This document shows positions 1-8,603 of a stretch of DNA of 47,564 nucleotides, piece after piece. The position numbers and the translations under genes are program-made. The stretch is from the NCBI GenBank assembly GCA_903929765.1, contig CAIYVX010000114.1, positions 1 through 47,564 on the forward strand, in the 5' to 3' direction. Each line of letters begins with the position of its first letter. Position 1 is the first letter of the stretch. Source of the stretch: an uncultured Planctomycetia bacterium. Its GTDB lineage: Bacteria; Planctomycetota; Phycisphaerae; FEN-1346; JAACEH01. Below the pieces are notes generated by a model, which did no database searches, had not been told where the DNA came from, and saw only the letters and a program-made list of their open reading frames with translations.

Positions 1-115
1 GACCGCCGTGCTGATGGAACAAAGCGAAGAATGGGAAACGGGAAAAGTTTATCTGACCATAACAGAATCGGAGAACGCCTAAGCCACTGTTACGAGAGAC
101 GGACCGGAAATGAAT
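1..115. other. Left-edge stretch with no gene seen
   Basis: No convincing coding region or hairpin is visible here. It lies downstream of the minus-strand gene that ends at 116. Short open frames that cross it have no ribosome binding site and look like chance frames. Confidence 0.5.
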
Positions 116-550
116 TTACAGAAAAAAAGTTGCTTTGCCCACACGCCCGACTGTTTCCTGATCGTTTGTGTCTGAGCCAGCATCGTACTTTAGCGCACTC
201 AGCCGACCTGGCTCGGTACCGGTTGCCCTTGCAAGTACCGCTGTCGGCCAATTGTTGATTCTGCGAGCACACAACAACCGGGGATCTTCGACCAAGACAA
301 CGTGGGGTTGTTTCGGCAGAGAACGAAGGAGACTGGCGGCAATGACATCCACCCTGACATGCTCGTCAAGCGTGGGGCCATAAAGAATGCGCTGAGCAAC
401 GGTCGCACGGATCGGGGCAACGTGTGCGAAATGGAGAGGCCTTGCACGAGAGTCTGTCAACATAATGGCCCCAAGGAAGGCATTGGATGCATCCTGCGGG
501 CAAATGAGATAACACAGAACAAATTCGTGTCCGTCGGAACCGTCAATCAT
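116..550 (-). CDS. Small conserved-looking protein of unknown function (144 aa)
   Basis: I do not recognise a family. The protein has no signal peptide and no membrane segment; it begins MIDGSDGHEFVLCYLICPQD and has a mixed hydrophobic/charged make-up with a region (LLRSLPKQPHVVLVEDPRLL) that reads like a folded alpha/beta domain. The start is well supported: a perfect AAGGAGG sits six bases upstream of the ATG at 550, and a promoter-like pair lies further upstream at 602-631. The base composition is less GC-extreme than the neighbours, so it may be more recently acquired, but that is a weak inference. It is transcribed alone as far as the window shows. Confidence 0.7.
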   Translation of the reverse strand: MIDGSDGHEFVLCYLICPQDASNAFLGAIMLTDSRARPLHFAHVAPIRATVAQRILYGPTLDEHVRVDVIAASLLRSLPKQPHVVLVEDPRLLCARRINNWPTAVLARATGTEPGRLSALKYDAGSDTNDQETVGRVGKATFFL

Positions 551-601
551 GGCCGCCCTCCTTGCTGGCAGAGAACTGTTTTACGTCCGAAGAATAACGC
601 C

Positions 602-631
602 AATATAACAAGTCCTGACACTGTACGCCAA
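602..631 (-). promoter_or_regulatory. Possible sigma-70 promoter for the 144-aa protein
   Basis: On the minus strand, TTGGCG (631-626) and TATATT (607-602) are separated by 18 bases. The -10 matches the consensus at five of six positions, the -35 at three. Transcription would begin near 595, about 45 bases before the start codon. Confidence 0.35.
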
Positions 632-685
632 GATAAGTAAATTGAAACCAAAAAAAGACCGCTTCCCACTACCCACTGCTTCTCA

Positions 686-1924
686 TCAAAACTCGCAGAC
701 AATCGGCCGCGCGTATGGCGGCGATTTGCTCTGAAGGTGGCTGGCGACGATCCGCCCTGCGGCCTTCTTGTCCCGAATCTCCACCGTCAAAGAGTCGCCG
801 GTCCGCAGCGCGCTGTCCGCCAGCATCAGCCCAATCGACCGCATCAACTTCTCTTCCCCGATCCGGCACGCCAGTCCTTCGGCCTCGATCTTCCAATACG
901 GCACCACCGTCCCGCTCGTCACATACCCCACCAACTTTCCATCCGCTCCAATCACCCGCGCCCCCGCCCGGGCAATCGCCTTCCCCGCAATCGCCACCGC
1001 CATCACGCGCCGCGGCAACGCCTCCAGAGCCGGAGAATAAAACTCTCCGCGCATGATCCGCCCCGCCGCTTCGTGCTGCTTCTCGAGCGCCGCCCGCCCC
1101 ACAAACTCGCCCTTCAGGGCCGAAAAACTCACCGCGAACCGCGCCAGCGAAATCGCAAAGATCGGAATCTCTTGCCCCTGGGCATCCGTCCCCAGCTCGT
1201 GCCCGTAGAGCGGCAACCCCGCCTCCAGCCGCAACGTGTCCCGCGCCCCCAGCCCCACCGGCCGCGCCCCCAGACCCACCAGCAGATCGAAAATCTCCAG
1301 CGCGTCCGCCCGCGCCAGAAATAACTCAAACCCCAGCGGCTCGCCCGTGTACCCCGTCCGCGCCAGCCGCACCGGCTTCCCCTTGATCTTCGCCGCCCCA
1401 AGCGCATTTTTCTTTGGCTCCGGCAACTGCCCCTCAACGAGCCCCGCCAGCATCTCCCGCGAGCGCGGCCCCTGGAGCGACAGCATGGCCACCTCTTCGG
1501 TTCGGTCCGTCATCTCCACGCCCGCAAACCGCGCCAGGTGCCCCCGCAGATGCGCCACGTCCTTGGCCCGGTTCGACGCATTCACTACCAGCAGATATTC
1601 ATCTTCAACGAACCGATACAAATACGCATCATCCACCGCTCCGCCCTGTTCGTTGGCGATAATCGTATATTGCGCCTGCCCCACCTCCAGCGCCGCCGCA
1701 TTGTTCGTCAGCACGTGCTGCAAAAATTCCAGCGCCCGCGCCCCGCGCACCGTCAGCCGCCCCATGTGCGACACGTCGAAGAGGCCCGCCCCCTTCCGCG
1801 TCGCCAAATGCTCCTCGACAATCCCCTGGTACCACATCGGCATCTCCCAGCCGCCGAACTCCGCCAGCTTCGCCCCCAGCGCCGCATGCCGCGCCGCAAA
1901 CACCGTCCGCCGTAACTCGCTCAT
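686..1924 (-). CDS. gcvT: Glycine cleavage system T protein (aminomethyltransferase)
   Basis: GcvT moves the aminomethyl carbon from lipoylated H protein to tetrahydrofolate, giving methylene-THF and ammonia in glycine degradation in the cytosol. The N-terminus (FGGWEMPMWYQGIVEEH, then GLFDVSHMG) and the folate-site segment GLGARDTLRLEAGLPLYGHEL are typical of the family. At 412 residues it is longer than the usual 360-375; the extra length lies in the C-terminal barrel around PYWKIEAEGLACRIGEEKLM and in the tail ending PPYARPI. Other gcv genes (gcvH, gcvP) are not in the window, so it is a lone gene. No glycine riboswitch is visible upstream; the 300-base gap is filled with repeats. A GcvT-like dimethylglycine or sarcosine enzyme is a less likely alternative. 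Confidence 0.9.
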   Translation of the reverse strand: MSELRRTVFAARHAALGAKLAEFGGWEMPMWYQGIVEEHLATRKGAGLFDVSHMGRLTVRGARALEFLQHVLTNNAAALEVGQAQYTIIANEQGGAVDDAYLYRFVEDEYLLVVNASNRAKDVAHLRGHLARFAGVEMTDRTEEVAMLSLQGPRSREMLAGLVEGQLPEPKKNALGAAKIKGKPVRLARTGYTGEPLGFELFLARADALEIFDLLVGLGARPVGLGARDTLRLEAGLPLYGHELGTDAQGQEIPIFAISLARFAVSFSALKGEFVGRAALEKQHEAAGRIMRGEFYSPALEALPRRVMAVAIAGKAIARAGARVIGADGKLVGYVTSGTVVPYWKIEAEGLACRIGEEKLMRSIGLMLADSALRTGDSLTVEIRDKKAAGRIVASHLQSKSPPYARPIVCEF

Positions 1925-1944
1925 CGCCGCTCCGATCTTTTTTT

Positions 1945-2086
1945 ACAGTGGCACGGGCGTCCCGCCCGTGAGTCCCAGGGGCATCTTGCCCCTGGTTCTT
2001 CTTTTTCTTCTGTTTCTTCTTCACCCCTCTCCCTTGACGGGAGGGTGGCCCTTTAGGGCCGGGTGAGGGTGCACCTGTTTCGCCCA
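1945..2086. repeat. Composite repeat: twin hairpin, HPSPL-type unit and CACCTGTTTCGCCC tail
   Basis: The first part has two adjacent hairpins, CACGGGC/GCCCGTG and CCAGGGGC/GCCCCTGG, both with loops GTCCC or ATCTT. The second part (from 2020) is the CACCCCTCTCCC...GGGCCGGGTGAGGG unit, ending in a CACCTGTTTCGCCC tail. The same three parts recur in the same order at 16512-16661. This fills most of the 300 bases between gcvT and the PntA-type gene (1925-2224); no other gene is seen there. Confidence 0.85.
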
Positions 2087-2224
2087 GATCACTCTCGCCC
2101 GTTGTGCCGTTTCTTCTTCTCTCGTCGCGAAAACGAAATTATGCCACAATCCCGCCAAAATAAAAGGCCGTTCGACCCCCAACATACCGTCGAACGGCCC
2201 GTAACCATTTTTCGCCTTCACATC

Positions 2225-3397
2225 TCAATGCCCCGACGGCGGCTCCTTATCCCCCAGCAACTTCATCGCGCTCAGCGTCCCTTCATGCACCACCGCCCCG
2301 CCGTGCGTCACCGTCGCCGCCTTCGCCACCGGCCGCTCCAGGTCCAGCTTGCCGTTGTGGTAGGTATCCAGCAAAAGGTTACAGATATTCCTGGCATATA
2401 GTTGCGACGAATGCACCGGCACCTGCCCCGGCAGATTCATAATCCCCGCCATGGTCACGCCCTTGTGCCGCACGATCTTCCCGCGCTCCGTCAGTTCGCA
2501 ATTGCCCCCCTGGTCGATGGCCACGTCGATAATCACCGACCCCGCCTTCATCGTCTCGACCATCTCCCGCGTAATCAGCACCGGCGCGTGTTCGCCCAGA
2601 ATCAGGATCGACGGAATAATCACGTCCATCTCCGGCACAACCGCCGCCAGTTGCTGCCGCTCTTCGACCAGAATTTCCTCCGGCAGCACCTTGGCCGCGC
2701 CCTTTTCCTCCGCCAGTCCGCGCGGAGCGTTGAACCCCACCACCTTCGCCCCGGCCGACTCGGCCCGCTGCCGCGCCTCGCTCCGAATATCCACCGCAAA
2801 CACCTCCGCCCCCAGCCCCTTGGCGCTGGCAATGGCCTGCAACCCCACCATCCCCGCCCCGATCACCAGCACCTTCGCCGCTTTGGTGGCCCCGCCGCCC
2901 GACACCGCCCCACAGAGCATTTGCGGCAACAGGCTCGCCGCCTGAATCACCGCCCGATACCCCGCGACGATGCTCATCGAACTCAGCGCGTCCATCGGCC
3001 AACCTTCCGGCGTCCGCAATATGCAGTCCATGCTCAAACCCGTGATCTTTCGGTCCCGCAGCCGCTTCACCGTCGCCAGGCTGTTCGCCGGATGCAGGAA
3101 CGTAATCAGCGTCTTCCCCTCGCCCAGCAGTTCGTCCTCGAAGCACCCGTACTTGGCGTGCCGGAGCGGCTCTTTCACTTTCAGCACCACGTCCGACCGT
3201 TCCCACAACTGCCGCACGTCGCGGACGATCTCCGCCCCGGCCGCCTTGTAAGCCTTGTCGGCAATGAAACAGCCCTTCCCCGCCCCGGACTCCACCAGCA
3301 CCGTCAGGCCCGCCCCCACCATCTGCTTCACCGTTTCCGGTATCGCCGCCACGCGGCCCTCTTGCGGCATAATTTCTTTCGGCACGCCCACGATCAT
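2225..3397 (-). CDS. NAD(P) transhydrogenase alpha-1 / alanine dehydrogenase family protein, PntA type
   Basis: The protein (390 aa) has the AlaDh/PNT N-terminal domain and a Rossmann NAD-binding domain with GAGMVG at 180-185. Details favour the transhydrogenase branch: MDALSSM at 135-141 followed by VAGYRAVIQAA, the stretch GSVIIDVAIDQGGNCELTE, LPGQVPVHSSQLYARN, and the C-terminal VTHGGAVVHE. True alanine dehydrogenases differ in these places. PntAA binds NADH in the proton-translocating transhydrogenase, but the membrane partners (PntAB, PntB) are absent here, and the gene overlaps an Lrp regulator by four bases (ATGA), a partner more usual for alanine dehydrogenase. It may therefore be an amino-acid dehydrogenase with a PntA-like sequence. 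The family is sure; the reaction is not. Confidence 0.8.
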   Translation of the reverse strand: MIVGVPKEIMPQEGRVAAIPETVKQMVGAGLTVLVESGAGKGCFIADKAYKAAGAEIVRDVRQLWERSDVVLKVKEPLRHAKYGCFEDELLGEGKTLITFLHPANSLATVKRLRDRKITGLSMDCILRTPEGWPMDALSSMSIVAGYRAVIQAASLLPQMLCGAVSGGGATKAAKVLVIGAGMVGLQAIASAKGLGAEVFAVDIRSEARQRAESAGAKVVGFNAPRGLAEEKGAAKVLPEEILVEERQQLAAVVPEMDVIIPSILILGEHAPVLITREMVETMKAGSVIIDVAIDQGGNCELTERGKIVRHKGVTMAGIMNLPGQVPVHSSQLYARNICNLLLDTYHNGKLDLERPVAKAATVTHGGAVVHEGTLSAMKLLGDKEPPSGH

Positions 3398-3909
3398 CGC
3401 TTTCTCCTTTTAGAACTTCCCTTGACTCCGCCTCGCGCGGTTTTCCCCCGCGGCTCCGCCGGCCGGTCAATGCTCGCCGCCGCCAGCCACGGGTCGTAAT
3501 TTTTCAGACAGACAAAAGTCTCCGAATTCCTGATCCCCGCCACCGTCGAAAGTTTGTGCGTCACAAACTCCACCAGATCCGCCCGGCTCTTCAAGAGCAG
3601 GCTCACCAGCAGGTCATACCGTCCCGTCACGATCAGCGTCTGCTGCACCTCGGGAAACCGGTCGATCTGCTCGGCGCACTTCTCCAGTTGCCGCCCCTCG
3701 ATCGACAGCCCGATCACCGCAAAATAAAGTTCGGCGAACTGCCCCGCGTTGACCATGACCCGGACCTGCACCGCCTCGGTCTCGATCAGCCGCTTCAGCC
3801 GCTGCCGCACCGTCCCTTCCGAGACCGCCAGCCGCCGGGCGATTTCGCTGTTCGCCAGACGCCCGTCTTCGGCCAGAATCTTGGTAATTCGTAGGTCTAT
3901 GTCGTCCAT
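3394..3909 (-). CDS. Lrp/AsnC-family transcriptional regulator
   Basis: A 171-aa protein with an N-terminal winged helix-turn-helix (ILAEDGRLANSEIARRLAVS, then EGTVRQRLKRL) and a C-terminal RAM ligand-binding domain that includes VTGRYDLLVSLLLKS. Such regulators form dimers or octamers and respond to amino acids. The C-tail is unusually basic (KTARGGVKGSSKRRKR). I chose the ATG at 3909 because the family usually begins MDxxDxxIL; a GTG at 3945 is in frame but would lie upstream of the likely transcription start. It is the first gene of an operon with the PntA-type dehydrogenase, which it overlaps by four bases, and it probably controls that gene and itself. Confidence 0.88.
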   Translation of the reverse strand: MDDIDLRITKILAEDGRLANSEIARRLAVSEGTVRQRLKRLIETEAVQVRVMVNAGQFAELYFAVIGLSIEGRQLEKCAEQIDRFPEVQQTLIVTGRYDLLVSLLLKSRADLVEFVTHKLSTVAGIRNSETFVCLKNYDPWLAAASIDRPAEPRGKTARGGVKGSSKRRKR

Positions 3910-3935
3910 ATTACGAAAACCATCCTTTCCTCCCA

Positions 3936-3963
3936 ACTTTACCACGCTTTATTTCGCTGTCAA
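3936..3963 (-). promoter_or_regulatory. Likely sigma-70 promoter of the Lrp-dehydrogenase operon
   Basis: On the minus strand a perfect TTGACA (3963-3958) and TAAAGT (3941-3936) are 16 bases apart. Transcription would begin near 3929. That supports the ATG at 3909 over the GTG at 3945 as the start of the regulator. Confidence 0.45.
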
Positions 3964-4000
3964 GCCAATTTTCCGCGCCGTTCATTTCTGTTTCTTCCCA

Positions 4001-4080
4001 GCCCACCCTAACCGGTGGGTGGCATGGTCCACGCGAAGCGTGGCCATGAATAATGACCGCTCACCCGGCGGCCGTTGTTT
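4001..4080. repeat. GGGTGGCATGG...CCATGAAT-frame hairpin repeat
   Basis: The conserved frame GGTGGGTGGCATGG ... GCCATGAATAATGA flanks a variable stem, here CCACGC/GCGTGG. Related copies lie at 27388-27480, 41449-41490 and 43929-44020. The gap 3910-4183 holds this repeat and the operon promoter but no gene. Confidence 0.75.
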
Positions 4081-4183
4081 CTTTGCTGTTGCTCCCGCCC
4101 TCAAAGACGCTTGACCTGCGCCCCGCCGTGCCGTAAGCTTGCAGCACTCCGCCCCGTGAGAGCCGGAGAACCGTGAGGACGCC

Positions 4184-4594
4184 ATGATCGTTGCCGCTGA
4201 GATCGTCGTTGGACCGCTGCCGAACTTTGACGTGCAGAGCGCCGCCGACTTGCTCGCCGAGGCCTGCCACAGCCGGGGTTTTCCCGTCCACTGCCTGCCC
4301 GATCCGACGACCCTCGACAACCGCCTCTGTCTCTATCTTTCCACCGCCGACGCCGGCTTCCCCGTCGAGGTCCTGCTCGACCACGGCGTCCGCCGCGATG
4401 CCTTCGCCCGCCTGACGCGATCACAGTTTCTGGTCCGTTCCTGGCGCGGCGAGGCCCGCCTGCACCTCGCTCTCGCCGCCCGCTCCAGCGAAGGCCTCAA
4501 AGCCGCAGCTCGCCTCGTGGCGACCAGAATCGCCGCACAACAGGATTTCACCCACCTTGATCTTCAAGGGCCGACGGGCGATATCGCGGAGTGA
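4184..4594 (+). CDS. Unknown protein (136 aa)
   Basis: No family is recognised. It has no signal peptide or membrane segment and reads as a soluble alpha/beta domain (MIVAAEIVVGPLPNFDVQSA; LHLALAARSSEGLKAAARLV). A GAGG lies shortly before the ATG. It ends nine bases before the M50 protease gene and is probably cotranscribed with it. Codon use matches the surrounding GC-rich genes, which supports real coding. Some role connected with the protease is possible only by neighbourhood. Confidence 0.6.
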   Translation: MIVAAEIVVGPLPNFDVQSAADLLAEACHSRGFPVHCLPDPTTLDNRLCLYLSTADAGFPVEVLLDHGVRRDAFARLTRSQFLVRSWRGEARLHLALAARSSEGLKAAARLVATRIAAQQDFTHLDLQGPTGDIAE

Positions 4595-4602
4595 GATAAA
4601 CC

Positions 4603-5772
4603 ATGTTCACGAGCACCTTCAAAATCGGCTCACTTCTCGGCTTCCCCATCCGCATTGCCTGGTCCTGGCTGCTGATTTTCGCCCTCGTTCTCATCATGTT
4701 TGGCCGGCAACTCTTCCCGGAAAAGTGCCCCGATGCCGGCCCCGGGACGATCTGGACCATGGCCGTCGCCACAACGGTGATTTATTTCCTCTCGCTCCTG
4801 GCCCACGAGTTGGGCCACGCCCTCGCCGCTCGCTCGCGCGGCATTCACGTCCGCTCCGTCGAACTCTTCCTCTTCGGCGGCGTCGCCCGCATGGTCGGCT
4901 ACAGCCGCCGACCGGACGACGAGTTCGTCATCTCCGCCGCCGGGCCGCTGGTCACGCTGGCTTTGACCATGATCTTCGCCGTGGTGGCGCTGGTGCTCTG
5001 GGCCACCACGCCGTGGCCGACCGCCCCGAGCCTCGCCGCCGTACTCACCGGGGCCATGACCTGGCCGAACGCCCCGGGCCTGGTCGCCATGTATTCGAGC
5101 CTCTTCAACCTCGGGCTACTGATCTTCAACCTGATTCCCGGCTATCCCCTCGACGGCGGACGAGTCGCTCAATCAATCCTCTGGCAACTCACCGGCCGCC
5201 GCGGACTGGCCGCCGGCATCGTCACCGGAACTGGCTATTGTCTGGCCGCAGCTCTGGCGGCGTTTGGATTATATGAACTAATCGGCCGGCCCCCACATTG
5301 GTCCTGGACTTCCGGCCTCCTGGGCATTTCCCTCGCCGTCTTTCTCGCCTGGACCGCCCGCAGCAACTATCGCGCCGCCCGAATGCTCGAACGCGTCGCC
5401 CTCATGGTCGCCGCCCAGGCCCTCGACGCCGACATCCGCACCCTCCCCGCCGCCCTGCCCGTCGCCCAGGTCCGCGAAACCGCCTTCGCCGACGAGGCCG
5501 TCCCCGTCGCCATTGTCCTCGACGCCGACGGCCGCGCCACCGCCGCCGTCGCCAACGACGGCTCCGCCTGGCCACCCGCCTCCGCCACCGTCAGCGACAT
5601 CGCCCTGCCCCTCGCCGAAAACCACCGCGTCCCGCAGAATGCGCCGCTCCTGGACGTCCTTTTTCACCTGGCCTCGGCTCCAAACGCCTGGCTCGTCGTC
5701 GAAAACGAGGCGGGCCTTTACCTCGGAACCCTGACCCAAGCCTCCCTCCGCGAAGCCTTCGAGCGCCGTTGA
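4603..5772 (+). CDS. Site-2-protease-type M50 zinc metalloprotease, integral membrane
   Basis: M50 proteases cut substrates within the membrane, often anti-sigma factors or other regulators. The protein (389 aa) has an amphipathic N-terminus, membrane segments from about residue 18 and the zinc motif HELGH at 68-72. The third zinc ligand motif appears as NLIPGYPLDGGR at 176-187. Further membrane helices follow near 205-225 and 240-250. The last 130 residues are soluble and look like a weakly conserved pair of CBS-type domains, as in many short bacterial and archaeal S2P-like proteins. There is no PDZ domain, so it is not a classical RseP. The substrate is unknown. The preceding small gene is the only likely operon partner. 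Confidence 0.88.
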   Translation: MFTSTFKIGSLLGFPIRIAWSWLLIFALVLIMFGRQLFPEKCPDAGPGTIWTMAVATTVIYFLSLLAHELGHALAARSRGIHVRSVELFLFGGVARMVGYSRRPDDEFVISAAGPLVTLALTMIFAVVALVLWATTPWPTAPSLAAVLTGAMTWPNAPGLVAMYSSLFNLGLLIFNLIPGYPLDGGRVAQSILWQLTGRRGLAAGIVTGTGYCLAAALAAFGLYELIGRPPHWSWTSGLLGISLAVFLAWTARSNYRAARMLERVALMVAAQALDADIRTLPAALPVAQVRETAFADEAVPVAIVLDADGRATAAVANDGSAWPPASATVSDIALPLAENHRVPQNAPLLDVLFHLASAPNAWLVVENEAGLYLGTLTQASLREAFERR

Positions 5773-5834
5773 TGAGCCAATTTCACTTGAACCATCCGCT
5801 CAAGATTGGTATTTAATCGTAACGAAAGGGTGAC

Positions 5835-5910
5835 GTGTGGCCTGGCGGCCGCTGTTTGCCGCCAGGTTCAAGGGAGAGGATATGTCACGGCGGGTCTTGC
5901 CCGCCGTGAG
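5835..5910. repeat. Two hairpin repeats upstream of the citramalate synthase gene
   Basis: The first hairpin is CCTGGCGGC (5841-5849) with GCCGCCAGG (5858-5866) around CGCTGTTT; it is a variant of the CATGGCGGC...GCCGCCATG unit found inside genes at the right end of the window. The second is CACGGCGGG (5886-5894) with CCCGCCGTG (5900-5908). They fill most of the gap 5773-5980. Confidence 0.75.
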
Positions 5911-5980
5911 AAGACTCCCGCCCGTCCCCGCGTTCTGTCTCTTGATAATTCGAGGCGGCCAGAAACTGGCCGAATTTACC

Positions 5981-7594
5981 ATGACCAAAAAATCTCCACC
6001 CGTTTTTCTCTACGACACCACCCTCCGCGACGGGGCCCAGACCGAGGGCATCTCCTTCAGCCTCGACGACAAGCTCCTCATCGCCCGCCGCCTCGACCAG
6101 CTCGGCGTCCACTACATCGAGGGCGGCTTTCCCATCTCCAACGCCAAGGACGAAGCCTTTTTCAAAGCCCTCGCCGCCCAGCCCCTCAAGCAGGCCCGCG
6201 TCGCCGCCTTTGGCATGACCCGCCGCGCCGGCACGTCCGCCGGCAAGGACACCGGCCTCCAGTCTCTCCTCGCCGCCGAAACGCCCGTCTGCACCCTCGT
6301 CGGCAAAACCTGGGATTTTCACGTTCACAAGGCCCTCCGCGTCTCGCTCGACGAAAACCTCGCCATGATCGCCGATTCCGTCGCCTACCTCAAACCGCGC
6401 CGCCGCGAAGTCATCTTCGACGCCGAACATTTCTTCGACGGTTTCAAGGCCAACCCCGACTACGCCCTCGCCTGTCTCCGCGCCGCCGCCGACGCCGGAG
6501 CCGACTGGCTCGTCCTCTGCGACACCAACGGCGGCACCTTGCCGCAGGACATCTCCGCCATCACCGTCGATGCCGCCGACGAACTGTCCTACCCGCAACT
6601 CGGCATCCATTGTCACAACGACGCCGGACTCGCCGTCGCCAACACCCTCGCCGCCGTACGCGCCGGCTGCTCCCAGATCCAGGGCACCATCAACGGCCTC
6701 GGCGAACGTTGCGGCAACGCCGACCTCGGCGTCTGCCTGGCCAACCTCCAACTCAAAATGGGCCTCAAGGTCCTCCCCGCCGACCGCCTCCAGCGCCTGA
6801 CCGAAGTCTCCCGTTACGTCTACGAAATCTGCAACATGAATCTCGTCCCCGGCCAACCCTTCGTCGGACCCAGCGCCTTCGCCCACAAGGGCGGCATGCA
6901 CGCCTCCGCCATGGCCCGCGACACGCGCAGCTACGAACACCTCGCCCCCGAGGCCGTCGGCAACACGCGCCGCGTCCTCGTCAGCGAACTCGCCGGCGCC
7001 AGCAACATGGCCCTCAAGGCCCGAAAATTCAAGCTCGAAGGCAACGCCCCGCTCATGGCCCGCCTCCGCGACAAGGTCCAGGAACTCGAGCACTCCGGCT
7101 TCCAGTTCGAGGCCGCCGAAGCCTCCTTCGAAATGCTCCTCCGCCGCGAAGTCGGCCAGACCCGCCGCTTCTTCGAGCTCGATAATTACCATGTGATTAT
7201 CCGCAAGGACAACGGCGGCCGGCCCGTCACCGAGGGCACCGTCAAAATCCGCGTCGGCCAGGCCGTCGAGCACCGCGTCGCCGAGGGCGACGGACCCGTC
7301 AACGCCCTCGATGCCGCCCTCCGCAAGGCCCTCACCCGCCACTATCCCAACCTCGAAGCCATGAGCCTCGTCGATTACAAGGTCCGCGTCATCAACTCCC
7401 GCGCTGCCACCGCCGCCAAAGTCCGCGTCGTCATCGAGTCCCGCGACCAGGACGAAATGTGGGGCACCGTCGGCGTCTCCGAAAACATCATCGACGCCTC
7501 CTGGCAGGCCCTCGTCGATTCCATCGAATACAAACTCCTCAAGGACGAGGAAGCCAAGCCCAATAAAAAGAGCCGTAAGAAAAACAAAAAATGA
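5981..7594 (+). CDS. cimA: (R)-citramalate synthase (LeuA/CimA family)
   Basis: CimA condenses pyruvate and acetyl-CoA to citramalate, the first step of threonine-independent isoleucine synthesis. The 537-aa length fits the family. YDTTLRDGAQ at 11-20 and HCHND at 210-214 bring the metal ligands of the TIM barrel; AHKGGMHASA at 301-310 is conserved in the linker of this family; the C-terminal 130 residues form the allosteric LeuA-dimer domain. The larger frame starts further upstream, but that part is made of hairpin repeats, so I chose the ATG at 5981, where family similarity begins. Alpha-isopropylmalate or homocitrate synthase is the main alternative; the early DTTLRDGAQTEG wording and length favour CimA. 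No leucine or isoleucine genes are adjacent. Confidence 0.88.
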   Translation: MTKKSPPVFLYDTTLRDGAQTEGISFSLDDKLLIARRLDQLGVHYIEGGFPISNAKDEAFFKALAAQPLKQARVAAFGMTRRAGTSAGKDTGLQSLLAAETPVCTLVGKTWDFHVHKALRVSLDENLAMIADSVAYLKPRRREVIFDAEHFFDGFKANPDYALACLRAAADAGADWLVLCDTNGGTLPQDISAITVDAADELSYPQLGIHCHNDAGLAVANTLAAVRAGCSQIQGTINGLGERCGNADLGVCLANLQLKMGLKVLPADRLQRLTEVSRYVYEICNMNLVPGQPFVGPSAFAHKGGMHASAMARDTRSYEHLAPEAVGNTRRVLVSELAGASNMALKARKFKLEGNAPLMARLRDKVQELEHSGFQFEAAEASFEMLLRREVGQTRRFFELDNYHVIIRKDNGGRPVTEGTVKIRVGQAVEHRVAEGDGPVNALDAALRKALTRHYPNLEAMSLVDYKVRVINSRAATAAKVRVVIESRDQDEMWGTVGVSENIIDASWQALVDSIEYKLLKDEEAKPNKKSRKKNKK

Positions 7595-7654
7595 TGGCTG
7601 GACGAGGCCATAGACCAAATACAAGAAGAGGTTGATTGCCACAAAGACGAGTAG

Positions 7655-7676
7655 GGTGGCTGCTTGCAGCCACACG
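7655..7676. repeat. Short GTGGCTGC/GCAGCCAC hairpin
   Basis: GTGGCTGC-TT-GCAGCCAC forms a perfect 8-bp stem in the 134-base gap after the citramalate synthase gene. It resembles the larger GGGTGGC... hairpin family but lacks the second flank. It may act as a transcription barrier; there is no clear U-tract. Confidence 0.5.
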
Positions 7677-7728
7677 GTAATAATAAAATGTCGTGTTCCG
7701 CTTGCCGTTTCTGATCCTGGAGATCGTC

Positions 7729-8514
7729 TTGTCCATCCGCGATCACAACCGCGCCGCCTGGGACCATCTGGCCACCACCGGCTACCAGTGGACCGTGCCA
7801 GTCGATTCCGCCACCATCGCCGAGGCTCGGCGCGGCCATTGGCACATCATCCTCTCGCCGCTCAAACCCGTTCCTGACGAGTGGCTCGGTCAGGTGGCCG
7901 GCAAAAAGATCCTCTGCCTGGCCTCCGGCGGCGGCCAGCAGGGACCGATCCTCGCCGCCGCCGGGGCCAAAGTCACCGTCTTCGACAATTCACCCCGCCA
8001 ACTCGATCAGGATCGCCTCGTGGCCCGGCGCGATTCGCTCCAAATCGAAACCGTCGAAGGCGACATGGCCGACCTGTCCATATTCCCCGATCATCATTTC
8101 GACCTGATTGTCCATCCCGTCTCCAACTGCTTCGTCCCGGACGTGCGGCCCGTCTGGCGGGAAGCCTACCGCGTCTTGCGTTCGGGCGGCGCACTGCTGG
8201 CCGGGTTCAACAATCCCGCCGTCTACCTTTTTGATGAGCGGGCCTACGACGAGGGCCGACTGGAAATCCGGCACCGGCTGCCCTACTCGGATGCCGAATT
8301 GCTTTCGCCGGACCGGCAACAACAACGGCTTGCGGACGGCTATCCCCTGGAATTCAGCCACCTGCTGGAAACGCAACTTGGCGGCCAGATCGAGGCCGGC
8401 TTCGCCCTCACCGGCTTCTACGAGGACTCCTATCCGCCGTCCCCGCGCCAGCCCCTGAACGATTTCATGCCATTGTTCCTTGTCACGCGCGCCGAAAAGT
8501 TCTCGCGGCCGTAA
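7729..8514 (+). CDS. SAM-dependent methyltransferase, class I (UbiE/type 11)
   Basis: A 261-aa soluble methyltransferase. The SAM site is seen as [20 protein letters not shown] (motif I), then VFDNSPRQL and GDMADL. It begins [13 protein letters not shown] and has QWTVPV, a beginning typical of this methyltransferase group. The start is the TTG at 7729, with GGAG six bases upstream; the frame extends further upstream but without family-like sequence. The substrate is unknown. It precedes mcsA by about 90 bases on the same strand and may be cotranscribed with mcsAB, although nothing links the functions. Confidence 0.83.
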   Translation: MSIRDHNRAAWDHLATTGYQWTVPVDSATIAEARRGHWHIILSPLKPVPDEWLGQVAGKKILCLASGGGQQGPILAAAGAKVTVFDNSPRQLDQDRLVARRDSLQIETVEGDMADLSIFPDHHFDLIVHPVSNCFVPDVRPVWREAYRVLRSGGALLAGFNNPAVYLFDERAYDEGRLEIRHRLPYSDAELLSPDRQQQRLADGYPLEFSHLLETQLGGQIEAGFALTGFYEDSYPPSPRQPLNDFMPLFLVTRAEKFSRP

Positions 8515-8603
8515 CCGCAGTTTCCGCTTTTCCCAAATTGACACCCGCCCCGCTGGCCGATACTATTACCGGGTCTAGGCCTGTGCTTGGAGAATCTCTG
8601 CCC

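Noticed and set aside
302-640. Plus-strand frame of 112 codons opposite the first gene
   Set aside because: No ribosome site and no domain; the minus-strand gene has a perfect AAGGAGG.
1925-2224. Glycine riboswitch upstream of gcvT
   Set aside because: The region is made of dispersed repeats, and no tandem aptamer core is seen.
5885-7675. Long minus-strand open frame (596 codons) opposite the citramalate synthase gene
   Set aside because: It is a mirror of the GC3-rich coding strand; its translation is a monotonous Gly/Ala/Glu/Asp/Val mixture with no domain, while the plus strand has all CimA motifs.
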